From the NCBI GenBank assembly GCA_019914945.1, contig CM034111.1:5642001-5706000 (forward strand): a stretch of DNA of 64,000 nt, written 5' to 3'. The position numbers and the translations under genes are program-made. Below the pieces are notes generated by a model that saw nothing but the letters and a program-made list of their open reading frames with translations, did not search any database and was not told the origin of the DNA. How positions within the stretch are numbered: position 1 is the first letter of the stretch; each line of letters opens with the position of its first letter. Below, piece by piece: positions 22,501 to 33,514 of this stretch. The DNA comes from Typha latifolia (taxonomy: Eukaryota; Streptophyta; Magnoliopsida; Poales; Typhaceae).

Positions 22501-22745
22501 ATCATTTACTTGTTATACATCTTCTTTTGAACCTAAAAATGTGAAGGAAGCATTGTTAGACGATTCTTGGGTTATTGCTATGCATGAGGAATTAGAGCAA
22601 TTTTCTAGGAATGATGTTTGGTATTTAGTTCCTAGACCTAAGAATGTGAACGTCATTGGAACAAAATAGATTTACAAGAATAAAAGTGACGAACATGGCA
22701 ATATAGTTCGGGATATTTCAGGAAAAAGTGTTGATCAGACACTGT
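22501..22745 (+). repeat. duplicated RT segment inserted before SIRE RNase H
   Basis: 22501-22709 repeats 21605-21813 (constant offset 896), and directly after it 22711-22742 repeats 22466-22497 (GGATATTTCAGGAAAAAGTG and onward). So 209 bp of the start of RT has been copied into the RT-RNase H junction, with about 32 bp of the local sequence repeated on the other side. The two copies differ by several bases. Confidence 0.95.
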
Positions 22746-23404
22746 ATAGGAGCATGATTGGTAGTCTTTTGTACTTAACTGCTAGTAGACCAGACATTGC
22801 ATTTAGTGTCGGTGCGTGTGCTAGGTTTCAGTCTGAACCTAAGGAGACACATTTGTTTGCTGTGAAACGTATCATAAAATATGTCGGTGGCACAGTTGAC
22901 TTAGGTATCTGGTTTACGTATGACTCGAGAGCTATCATATCTGGATACACCTGGATTACGATTGGGCGTTTCATGTGATGATAAAAAAGTACCTCGGGTG
23001 GATGTTTTTATATTGGAAACAATCTTGTTGCTTGGCACAGTAAGAAACAAAACTCGATATCTTTATCTACTGCGGAGGCCGAGTACATTGTAGTGGGAAA
23101 TTGTTGTTCTCAGTTACTATGGATGAAATAGATGGTCAAAGATTACGGCATTGAACAAGATACTATGGTGCTTTATTGTGACAACATGAGTGCTATTAAT
23201 ATATTGAAAAATCCTATTCAACACTCGCGTACAAAACATATTGATATCCGACATCATTTTATACGCGAGTTAGTTGAAGATAAAACAATAGCACTAGGAC
23301 ATGTTGAGACGGAGAAACAGTTGGGTGATCTATTTACAAAAGCTTTGGATTTACATATATTTGAGTATCTTCGTACTTCTTTAAGGATTTGTGCTTTGGA
23401 TTGA
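22746..23404 (+). pseudogene. SIRE RNase H
   Basis: Starts MIGSLLYLTASRPDIAFSVG, then LFAVKRIIKYVGGTVDLGIW, a frameshift near 22955 within the normal YCDADWA region, KKQNSISLSTAEAEYI in another frame, an in-frame TAG near 23131, then [40 protein letters not shown] and the terminal [11 protein letters not shown] at TGA 23404. Would degrade the RNA strand during reverse transcription. The last 40 codons match 53390-53523 of the second SIRE copy closely. Confidence 0.9.
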
Positions 23405-24395
23405 TTTTTTTTGGTTTGGTTTGCGTGTTTATTTTTTATTATTTCTTTTCATTTCTTTTTAGGTTTTCTTTACTCTGAACTTTTCTTTGGATTTAGTTTC
23501 AGATTTGTCAAAAGTTTTTGTCATAAAAAAAAATTTGATGCACTCCTAGATTCAATAATATACTCTTGACATATAAATATGATTTTTCTCTTGATTATGA
23601 GTTATTATAGTCAATTTTGTCATCTTGCAGTATATTGTATCATTTCTGATTTGTTCACTCTCTCGACTTCTATGATAATTAAACTAAATTTAATGCACTC
23701 ATAACGTGTGTATATTCTTGAGTGAGCATGGCATCATGAAATTTTTTTTAAATAGCTCACTATTGACGTTGATTTGCACAGTTTGACCTCATGCTTAGTC
23801 ATCACAAATGTGTTCATAAAAGATCAATTAAAAGGGCTACAATGAGTTTGTGTGAAAGCCATCTTGTTTAGAGTCCAGTTTGACGCAGTACATTGCTTGC
23901 AAATTAAATAATTTTTTTTGATGTTTGTGAATATCTTCTTGCACATTGTTTGATATGTACTACAAGAAAAGGGCTACCTACTCATGTGTGAAAGCCATCA
24001 TTGCACCTATATGGTTTATTTATAAAAAAAATAATACAGGAAAAATTCCTGTTCGGTTATGGAGAATAAGTCGAAAAGTGCAAATTTAAATACTAAGTCG
24101 GTTTGACTACTGTGTTGTATCATTGTTTACATAGGAAAGTTTATTTAAGAAGAATGTTTCATGTTATCGATGCTCACCTTGCATATGTATATTGTTATGA
24201 TCAATCAAGATTAATTTAATTTTGAGTGATGCATTAGAATTGATTATAATATGCTTTTGATGATTTGATTGATATGTGTATGACTTATTTCATTCGATTG
24301 TCATATTCTATGTCTTGAATCTATTTTGAATTTTTAGAGGTGCATCTCCAAAAAGATTTTTTGCTTTTTTCTTAGATTCTTTACTTAAAAAAAAG
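23405..24395 (+). other. SIRE 3' spacer
   Basis: Non-coding A/T-rich DNA. The first 510 bp are matched by 53524-54040 next to the other SIRE LTR; the rest is unique in this window. No open frame above background. Confidence 0.6.
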
Positions 24396-24582
24396 GGGCG
24401 TTCGAACACAAATTTTTGAGTTCGAACGCGGTGACTAGCGCGTTCGAATGCGTAGACTGGTGCGCTCGAACGCACTCGAGGATTCTTTATATATTGCGTC
24501 CGAACCCAAGGGTTTTCATCTTTCATCTTCCAAACCCTAGAAACCCTTCATTTTCTCCCTCTCAAATCTTCAAGATCTTGCC
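24396..24582 (+). promoter_or_regulatory. promoter-like leader of the extra SIRE ORF
   Basis: Four imperfect copies of GTTCGAACGC occur (about 24400, 24420, 24440, 24466), then TTTATATATT (24486-24495), then a C/T-rich leader containing AAACCCTAGAAACCC and the ATG at 24583. The order motif array, TATA, leader is the same as in the LTRs. No start site is proven. Confidence 0.45.
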
Positions 24583-25056
24583 ATGGTTTTAGACCACTGT
24601 ATACGTTCTACTGTTCGTGGGGTGTCTGTATACTTGGACTCAAATGTTATTTGCGCTGAACTTCGTCTTCCTGATGGTGAGTTCCAGTATCCAACGTCTG
24701 CTCCACTTCTTGATGTCAATGAATATGCTGGCACTGTACTGATCAAAAGGGAATGTTGGAAGGGAAACATGATGCCGCATGCGAAACTGACATTAGTGGC
24801 TCGCATGCTTCACCTGCTTTGCCTGTACAACGTCACCCCCAAGACTCGCCATTCCAGTATTAGTCCTGATCGTGCCTTCCTCCTTCATGCAATGTTATCT
24901 GGAGTCTCTGTTGATTTGGCTGCGGTGATCTATGATTCGAGTCTCACAGCTGCACAGAAAGAAGCACCTTGTGAGGAGTTACCGTTTGGCATCTTTATTA
25001 CAAATTTGTGCACTCAGAGTTACCACATGTGTTTTGTCACAAGGGGAGATTGTTAG
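24583..25056 (+). CDS. extra ORF downstream of SIRE pol (plant transposon-protein-like)
   Basis: An intact 157-codon frame from ATG 24583 (context GCCATGG) to a TAG that overlaps the first bases of the 3' LTR. Readable parts: ELRLPDGEFQYPTSAPLLDV, LVARMLHLLCLYNVTPKTRH, SPDRAFLLHAMLSGVSVDLA and APCEELPFGIFITNLC. The pattern of a hydrophobic LLHAMLSG block followed by LPFGIFIT resembles the domain called 'putative plant transposon protein' (Pfam Transposase_32 type), found in many uncharacterised plant ORFs; I assign it from memory of the pattern only. It occupies the slot between pol and 3' LTR where SIRE elements often carry an envelope-like or additional ORF. No signal peptide or membrane segment is evident. 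It lacks stops although the surrounding pol is riddled with them. Confidence 0.6.
   Translation: MVLDHCIRSTVRGVSVYLDSNVICAELRLPDGEFQYPTSAPLLDVNEYAGTVLIKRECWKGNMMPHAKLTLVARMLHLLCLYNVTPKTRHSSISPDRAFLLHAMLSGVSVDLAAVIYDSSLTAAQKEAPCEELPFGIFITNLCTQSYHMCFVTRGDC
25041..25050 (+). promoter_or_regulatory. polypurine tract of the SIRE element
   Basis: AAGGGGAGAT directly before the 3' LTR start TGTTAGG. The extra ORF runs through it. Confidence 0.85.
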
Positions 25057-25643
25057 GTTTTTATTTGTTGGCAATTGTGTCCAAAATATTCTAAGTGTAT
25101 TTTTTCATGTATATGAGCTTTCCACAAGGCTAGAATATCGCTGGTTTGAAGAATTGCAAGATTATTGGAGAAAAGTTGTTGAGTTCACACCGTGTTCACA
25201 AACGCGTTCGAACGTGGAATCTGCGTTCACACAGACAGAGAGCCACGTTCACAAACGCGTTCGAACGCGGAATCTGCGTTCGCATAGATCGAGAGCTGCG
25301 TTCACAAACACGTTCGAACGCAACCTGAAGAATTCAAACTATCGCGTTTGAATGCACTCGGGCCCGTTCGAACGCACCTGAGATCAAGCCGGGCCGCTCA
25401 AACGCACCCGGGCCGCGTTCGAACACACCAACGAAGTTTGATAAAATTGGACTTTCGTGAGTACGGATAAGACTTGGACTTGGCTCCATCTTGGAGATCA
25501 TATATAAGGATTGTGATGCCCTATCTCTAGGACAGTTGAAGAAGCATTATTGAAGGAGACTTCTTGAGGCTACATCGGTTCCACTCATCATTAAAAAAGT
25601 TAATCTTTCATCTTAAGGGTTATCTAGACGAAAGATCAATCTC
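25051..25643 (+). mobile_element. 3' LTR of the SIRE element, truncated
   Basis: Matches 17950-18540 of the 5' LTR (GTTCGAACGC array at 25187-25425 with one exact 12-mer at 25257, TATA near 25500) and stops at AAAGATCAATCTC. The last 280 bp or so are missing, and T2-type sequence (TCGTCGTCGTCGCCGC) follows directly. Confidence 0.9.
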
Positions 25644-28600
25644 TCGTCGTCGTCGCCGCACCCCGCACCACCTTCTCTCTCTCTAACTCCCTCGTTCCCT
25701 CTCTTACCCTCCTGTCTTTCTCTCTCTCTATCACCACTCTCTTTCTCTCCTCGCCGACGGCTTCTCGCCGTCGCCACCGCACCCTGCACCACCTTCTCTC
25801 TCTCTCTAACTCCCTCGTTCTCTCTCTTACCCTCCTATCTTTCTCTCTCTCTATCACCTCTCTCTTTCTCCTCTCGCCGACGGCTTCTCGCCGTCGCCAT
25901 CACCGTCGTCGCCGCCGCACCCCTCACCACCTTTTCTCTTTAACTCTCTCGTTCTCTCTCTCTTACCCTCCTCTATCATCTCTTTCTTTCTCTCCTCACC
26001 AACGGCTTCTCGCCGTCGCTGCCGCACCCCGCACCACCTTCTCTCTCTATAACTCCCTTGTTCTCTCTCTTACCCTCCTCTCTTTCTCTCTCTCTATCAC
26101 CTCTCTCTTTCTCTCCTCGCCGACGGCTTCTCACTGCCGCCGTCGTCACCGCCGCACCCCTCACCACCTTCTCTCTATTTAGTGCTCTCTCTAACTCTTT
26201 CATTCTTACCCTCCTCTCTCTCTCTCTCTCTCTTTCAATCACCTCTTTCTCTCGAGCTCTCTCCCTTCTCTTATCAACACCGGCCCGCCGCTATCGCTGT
26301 CGCCACCGTCGCAGCCTAGGTGAGCCTCCCTCCCTTCCCTTCTCTTCTTCTTCTTCTTCTTCTTGTTTTCCTCTACTCCTTTTTCCTCTCTTCGTTTTAC
26401 CTTCTCTGGCAATAAAACACATATCTAAATTAATTATATTATTTGGTTAATCTAAATTAGATTTTTAGTTTAATTTTTTAAGAATAGATATATTTAGTAA
26501 CATAGTTATTAGATAAGTGCAATTAGTGTACTTTTAGTTAATTATAATTATAAATATTTGTACATAAATATATTTTTCACTTTATATATTTTTATTAGAT
26601 TACTACATGTCTTTATAATTAGGTATATATATGTACAACTCATTATACATTATTATGCATGTAATATAATAGTAGGCTTACTTAATGTTTATATTACATG
26701 ATTAAGTAAAGATTATTTTATATGCAACTCTTAATTTGCTTAGTAAGGGTAGTAGTGACAAAATAATTATAGTATAATTATATAATATTATATAATATAG
26801 GTGCTTGTATTTTAAATTATATTATTGTGCATGTAGCTCTTTTATGTTTTTTTTCATCAAAAGAGATTGACTATTATATACTTAATATATAATTAACAAA
26901 CTATGGTTCTATAAATAAATCTACAATTAGAATAATAACATACTAATATTATTATAATTAGATCCATCATATAGATCAAATTATTTAATAAAAACAAAAT
27001 AAGAAATTTTAAACCTAATAAATCATTATATGTTACACAAACGGATCCCAATTAGATAAATAACTAAATTTATATTACCTAAACATTTTCAGATTCCAAC
27101 CTTCTTATTTGAGACCCTATGGACCTTGCTAGTGATGTGTGACAGTTGATTGATGGATGTGAGGGATATGTGTCTTGAGTTTTCTAATCGGAGGTGAATA
27201 GTTTTATCCCCTAAATGTCTTTCTCAAATTAGGTTATATTATATATTATGTACATGCATGTTTTGGCCTCCAGCATGATTATATGATTTTATCTAGAGAT
27301 GATTACAGTCGAGCATTTTTTATCATGCATCTAATTAGGTTGATCTGGGATATGAGCACATTGGTGATATATAGAGATCATGAGAGATGATTATACCATT
27401 ATAATGTTATGTCCAGTTGATCTATAGCATGAGTATGTATGTAATAGATTAGCATGAGTATACATGTGTTGACTACATGATCGAAGACTTTATTGCATTA
27501 TTTTTCTCTTGATTCCTACTCCACCTAAATTTCTATTATGCATTGACTTGTTATCGTACTAGATATATGCATATGATCTGTCATTTAGAAGGAAAGCATG
27601 AAATGTGATTGATAGAATAGTTGATAGAAAGCGTGACGATACCCGAGTGGGCGCGAGGGTTAGGACGCGCTTGGTGGATGATTGATCGTTCGATATAGTC
27701 GCGATCTTGTTGGCCTTACGTCCGAGGTCGTTAGTCTGTGTGTGCAGTAGACATTCGGACACATGTTGTTCGCTAGGGCATATGTGGCGAGTTATCCTCA
27801 CGAGATTTCTATCAGCTAGAAGGGTGCTCGGTCAGGATGGATGTTGATACCGTCAACAAATTACAGGGTATGGTTATATTTAAGATACTCCTTGCGGATG
27901 GCAGAGTATGCTCGAAACCTTCGGGCATGATGTTGAGACCGGGTACCGGGTGTTGACTGTACATAGTGGTCTAGTATGATGATGACATATAGAGATGACA
28001 TTGATGACTGAGATGTTGAGAAATGCATATTATTTCATTATCATCTAATTGTCTGATTATTGAGTGGTCAATATACAGCATATATGGTCGCATTTGATAT
28101 CATAGCATTGTCATGGTCGGCATGCATCATGTGTCATATTTGAGAGAAAGTTATGATGATAGTATGACATGGAGATTTGTTTACTCATTGTCGAGGATTA
28201 TATACTTTTATCAATTATGACATGTTATTTATATTTCATTTATGTATTATTGAGGACACATTAATTTACTCATTTATAACATGATACTTTTTCTGATTCA
28301 TATTATCCAGTACTTGATTTATTCTCTGTTTGGCTTCACTGATTCGGGGTAAGATCTATTCATTGAGCCTTTTGCTCATGACTCATTTTATTTCCTTTTT
28401 TAACCCCCACAGATATTATGGTACGTGATACCGACTTGAGATATCCTGATGAGATATTTTAGAGCAAAGATGAGGTGAGCTATAGATGAAGACGATATAG
28501 ATGATAGTTTATATAGAAATTGAGTTGTACTAGTATTTGATATTTGTACACTTTTGTATTAGACGATGATTTGTATAATACAGGTCGAATCATGGCGTAC

Positions 28601-28924
28601 TCTTGTATTAGTTATTTTAGTTGTATCTAGATGGTTTATTGTGGCCTGTGTGGGTCCTGCCAGATTATGTAGTGGTCTAGTATATATTATTATGGACTTG
28701 GATATTCATATGTTAATAAGTTTATTTGGTTAATAGTATAATTTATTTGGTGATGGATTATGTGATCATAGATAGGTTAGTAGGTTTTATTTGATGATGT
28801 CATGATTATATGTGCACAGGAGAGTATCTGTGCGTGACGGGTCCCGCCCGACTTATCGCGTGCGCCGCGCATGCCGTGTGGGCGCGTGGGCTTGCACGTG
28901 CCTATGCCGAGCAGGGGCGTTACA
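25644..28924 (+). mobile_element. right part of T-family LTR T2
   Basis: 25644-26310 repeats a unit of roughly 130-170 bp about three times (CTCGCCGACGGCTTCTCGCCGTCGCC with CCGCACCCC...CACCACCTTCTCTC). 26400-27090 is A/T-rich. 27100-28924 is the conserved T tail (GAGACCCTATGGACC, GGTATGGTTATATT, CTTGAGATATCCTGATGAG) ending in a G/C-rich palindromic tip and GGGGCGTTACA. Open frames here are CT-repeat artefacts. Confidence 0.75.
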
Positions 28925-29949
28925 TCCACTCTCTACCGGCCCAGCTCTCCCTCCCTCTCCCTTCTCTTCCCTTCTCCTTCTTCTCCTTCTTCTTCTCCTT
29001 TCTTCTTCTTCTTCTTCTTCTTCTTCTTCTTCCTTGCCTTCTTTCTTCGTTCCCCTTTCTCTCTGCTAACTGCAGTGCTGGGCCTAGCCTGGCAGTATAG
29101 CAAAGATAGTGCTAGGCTCGGCCGAACACTATAATAGAGATTTTCTCTTTTTCCTTAATTGTTTATATTATTAATGTAAATTAGATTAATTGGACAATTA
29201 ATTATTGTTAAATAATATATATACTCATTAGCATAGTTATTAGCTAAGTGTGATTAGTATAATGATTGATTAATTATAATTGTAAATATTTGCATATAAA
29301 GGTATCTATAGTTTATGCATTGTTATTAGATTAATACATATAGTTATATTTGATAATAATCTTATATTCATGTTTATATTTTATATAATTATTTTTAGCA
29401 TCTTATTATTGTATACTATTTTGTATAAAATAAAATACTAAGCTTACATATTTATTTTTATATAATTAGATAATGACTATTTTGCATATGATTAGTTAAA
29501 CAAGAGTAAGAATCACAAATTTATTATAATTAGATTTTTGTCTATACTTATACATTTATATATATATATTGAGCCTTTTATATTTTTATATAAAAGAGAA
29601 CAACTCTCTTTATTCTTATATTGTAAGTAGCATTTTATGATAATATTATATTTATAGTATCAGAATTATATTTACAATATAGATCTAGTTATTTATTAAA
29701 AAAAATAAAATAATACTAAACTTAATAAATAATCATATTTTATATGATAGATTTTAATTGGATAAATGGATAACTCTATACCACCTAAATTTTTAGATCC
29801 CTAGCCCTTTATTTGAGACCCCCTGAATCCTACTAGCGATAAGTTGACGTTTGGTTGACAGATAAGATGAATACGTGGTTTGTGCCTTCTAATCAAATCA
29901 GACTATGAGTAGTCTACATGATTATATGATCATATATATATGATACATG
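28925..29949 (+). mobile_element. right part of T-family LTR T3
   Basis: Begins TCCAC (right target duplication of T2), then the G/C-rich CTACCGGCCCAGCTC and a TTC run (28974-29032), matching the same position in T4 (36400-36540). The A/T-rich core and TTTGAGACCCCCTGAATCC (about 29810) follow. It breaks off near 29949. Confidence 0.65.
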
Positions 29950-30954
29950 CACTTCATCCTTCCACTTAAGGTGGTCGAATCAAATCACAAAAATTCGGCA
30001 TACCTCGAGATACGTGCACATCATCTCATTGGATAGCCAAAAACCTAACCCTAGGGCTGAAAATATTTTTTGGTCTAGGGGTGCCGCTGTGGGGCTACAT
30101 TGATGCTAGCAGTGGTTGGGCAAGGTTGCTGGCTTATGGCAGTCGGCGTCTGATGGGTCCTCGCGGGGGCGGAGTGGCTGCGAATGACGATGGAAGCTAA
30201 AAATCGAGCTTAGGCTTGAGTTACTATAGAGGTGGTGACCGCGAGTCACCAGTGGGTCCCTCGATGGCTGTAGTTTGTGGCTATAGTCCCATTGTTGTGG
30301 AGCACTGACGATAGTGAGGCCTGTGGAAGCCACCCTGACGTGGCTTTGCTCGGGTAATATCATTGCGAGCTTGGTAGTCAGATTCGATCCGCAATGGTTG
30401 CTGACGGTTGCGGTGGCCACCACAGTCCTGAAGTTGACAAATGGAAGCTGATAGTGGTTGCTGGATTGTCAGGCATGCGACCACCTATCGTAGTTTTGCT
30501 GCGGCAACGAGGGTTGTCGACGTCGGTCTTCTGGCCTTCTCCTATGACTGACGTCAGCCTAGCTCGGGTGCGAGGGTCCCATGGAAGGGCCAGAACGTGG
30601 CAGTTGGGTCTCCACTCCACCTCCTTCACGGTTCGAAGTTGATGGCCTCGACTGGCCGATTTCTGTCGTGGTTGATAGTGCTGGTGGCCCCTTGTGGCAG
30701 TGGGTGGCTAACATGGCCTCTACGAAGACCTAGATCAAAATATTGAGGGAGCGTTGCATCTCCTTCAACTTGTTTGAAAGTTCTTTAAATATCGTCTTTC
30801 CCCATGCCGAAAGCTCATCGTTGATGATGGCTACTAGTGATGATGGCATTAGAGAAAACCCAGTCCATATAGGGATTAGTTTTTGGTCCTCCATGATAGC
30901 AATCTCCCTCGAATTTGTCTTGGATCACGTGTTCATAAATGGCAAAGGAATGTC
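29950..30954 (-). pseudogene. gag region of a minus-strand gypsy element (F')
   Basis: Downstream, on the minus strand, of a primer site at 30968. Just inside it reads ELSAWGKTIFKELSNKLKEM (about 30825-30765), a charged helical stretch typical of a gypsy gag N-terminus, followed by G/C-rich low-complexity sequence with stops. No zinc knuckle or pol is found. Function is assigned by position; the protein itself is not recognised. Confidence 0.45.
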
Positions 30955-30968
30955 AGCTCTAATACCAA
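30955..30968 (-). promoter_or_regulatory. primer binding site of element F'
   Basis: TTGGTATTAGAGCT on the minus strand, one base from TTGGTATCAGAGC, adjoining the LTR end GGTTCATAACA. Confidence 0.75.
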
Positions 30969-31621
30969 TGTTATGAACCGGGTTTGGATCGATCCAGATG
31001 TAAGAAAATTATAAAAATTTAGGTCTGGTAGCCTCGAAAGTTAGGGTTCTAATAGTTTTGTTTCACATAAATTGAAGATTGGGATGAAAAGATATACATA
31101 AAATAGTGGAGGAAGGTAAGAACGGGATAAATTGGTAAATATTCGACGTTGTGGCAGTCGTCGGTGGGTGATGAACTCGTAAGGTATGATGGCTACTAAA
31201 GGAAGATGGTGGCTAGGGTTTAGTTGCTTGGAAGGGTTCTAAGATTACGATATACTCTTATGAAGATAAAGATGATCTAACGACTGTGATAAAACGGTAA
31301 TGAGATAATAAGAAAATAACTAAACTCAATTAATTCTCAATGCTTGGATTTTTGGATGACTTAACAAAGAAGCCCAGCCTCTCTATATATAGAGGTCGGG
31401 TATAAGGAGTCATTCTCAGACTAGCTCTAAAAGCTTATATGACTCGAACTAGGATTTGTCTTATAGGCTTACATGACTTAATTGAACTTGCCTTAGAGGC
31501 TTACTTGATTTAACTAGACTTGCCATAAGGGTTTACATAAGCATGAATCAATTAAAAGATAAGTAGACTTGACTCAACTGACTCAATTAACTTAACCCAC
31601 ATGGAGAATTATATACTTAAT
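30969..31621 (-). mobile_element. 5' LTR of element F' (minus), truncated
   Basis: On the minus strand it has repeated TAAGCC..TAAGGCAAGT units, a TATATATAG box beside GAGGTCGGG (near 31385; the plus-strand relative has CTCTATATATAGAGG), and ends GGTTCATAACA. The same LTR type is at 52619-53172, and an LTR end at 52125-52207 matches its terminus. It breaks at about 31621 into T tail sequence. Confidence 0.7.
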
Positions 31622-31830
31622 CAATAATGGCATTTTATCTACTATACATTTATATATTATTGTGGATACATTTATATACTCATTTATGACATAATGCTCC
31701 TTTGTGATTCATCTTATCTAGTACATAATTTACTTTCTATTTGACATCACTAATTCGAGATAAGGTCTATTCACCGAGCCTTTATTTCATGATTTTTTTA
31801 TTTTTCTTTTCTAAACCCCCTAGACATGAG
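31622..31830 (+). mobile_element. T-family LTR tail fragment
   Basis: Matches 28235-28420 (ATTGTGGATACATTTATATACTCATTTATGAC, GATAAGGTCTATTCACCGAGCC). It probably continues T3 across the F' insertion with about 0.9 kb lost. Confidence 0.6.
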
Positions 31831-31945
31831 GTGGTCATATTTTATACCAAAGGATAAAATACCCTTAATTGAATTTAAGGTAGTACTAATATTTAAATTT
31901 ATTTATAATTATCATATTTATTATTAAATGTGTAGAGAAATAACT

Positions 31946-32100
31946 ACGTAATGTATATTATAACCCTATATTGCAAATATATAACCTCACACTAAATAAT
32001 CCCACACACCACACTGCGGAAAAATATCCCCGCATTGCAAGGCTATCTATTATCAATGTGGGGTTTTAAATCCCAGTGCGGGATTATAATATGCACTGTA
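31946..32100. mobile_element. MITE-like inverted repeat
   Basis: About 155 bp. The left end ATGTATATTATAACCC is mirrored by the right end GGGATTATAATATGCA, and inner arms AATCCCACAC / GTGCGGGATT also pair. No coding capacity. Size and shape suit a small non-autonomous DNA transposon, but there is no clear target duplication. Confidence 0.35.
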
Positions 32101-33509
32101 TTAGGAATCGGTGATCCTTTCTTCTGGTTCTAATTTTATTTTTGAATTCTCAATCATTTTTACCCAAGCTTGTTCTTCTACCCATATGGTCTTCCCTTTC
32201 CAAACTCTTTTAATAACATTTAATTCTTCCAGCTCTTCAACTTGTACATGTCCTCTTTGTTCCTATTCCATATCTTCTGATGGCCTCCTGCCCCTTATTG
32301 AGTACCTTCTCAAATGCATAAGCAACTATTTTCCCTTTCTATCTTTTAGCAAACTTCTTCTGTGTAATTAGGGCTATTTAGGATAGCTATGAGTAATATG
32401 TTTAAGAGGTTCCTTTTCATAAGGAAAAATTGTTGTCAATGATTTCCAATGCAAACTCAATATCTTGACTCTATCGTCTTTTTTCCTTTTGTAGGAAGGT
32501 CTCTAGACAAATGTATTCAATTAGAGAGCATTGTTACATATTTTGTCCAAACAAGAGATGGTCGTGCACACCAATTAGCCTGTTGTGCTATCCACCATTG
32601 TGAGACAGTGGTCTGGACGGGCTCTTGTTTGACTCTATCGTCTTTAAAATGTGCAAGACTAACGAGTGTGGCATATAATTTGTTTACTAATAAACTCAAT
32701 GATTTCGCTAAATATATGCACTATATTGTCTTTTCATTAATTTATTTAGAAAATAAACTGCTGATGAATTCAATGCCTTTAACTTAGAAAAAACGTGGAA
32801 GAGAATAACTTTATAACAGATAATCCATATTAGACATATTATATATTGCCACAAAGATGAAAGAGAAACAAATGTAATGATTTTGATAGAAGTTTAATTG
32901 GATCTAAGGTGAGAAAGATATAGGTAAAAATATAAGAAAATTTTTTAGATTGTTGTAACTTTGTGCATAGTTATCTTTAATAAAATATGTCATTGTGAAA
33001 TTACGAAAAAGATAGAAATAATATAGCTATTCTTAGCATTAAGTTGTGCTTAGAATCACTAAAACGGATGCTAGATTCTCCAAAATTTTAATAAAAAACT
33101 TTTATCATATAAAATACCGCTTCGATCAACAATTTTCTTATAAAATAGAGTAGCGGATGGTATTTGTTATGTAAAACTCTAATAAAATCAATATTTTATG
33201 AAAAGAAAAAATGTTGAACTCTTCAATATTTCTATCTAAAAGTAAAATGCTGATAAATTTAATATTTTATTGACAGCCCAAAAATTGGACCCCTCTTGGT
33301 ATTAAGTTTGTAGTGAGGTTCATTTTGGTAAACAAAAATGTTTAGGAGAGGTCTAATTTCGTCAAAAACCAGTATGTTGTAATCATAGGTGACTGTGGAC
33401 TTCTCTATGTCGCCAGTTGAAGAGTACTGAGTTAAAGTTGATGTTAACTATTATATGCATTGAAAGTGTATGAAAGTTAAATAATGGTAAAGCATAACGA
33501 AAAAATAGA
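32101..33509 (+). other. low-copy interval with a possible RNase H-like remnant
   Basis: No LTR or other repeat copy found. Within an open stretch at 32449-32787, the residues YFVQTRDGRAHQLACCAIHH then VVWTG resemble the C-terminal end of the plant RNase H-like domain attached to LINE reverse transcriptases (AH-LA--A pattern followed by VW). No RT is seen upstream, so it would be a scrap; a chance match is possible. The rest is A/T-rich and featureless. Confidence 0.3.
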
Positions 33510-33514
33510 CATTC

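Noticed and set aside
30106..30642. Several 67-105 codon open frames on both strands
   Set aside because: GC-rich stretch with overlapping frames on both strands. The only supportable reading is the minus-strand gag region next to the primer site; the proteins themselves match nothing I recognise.
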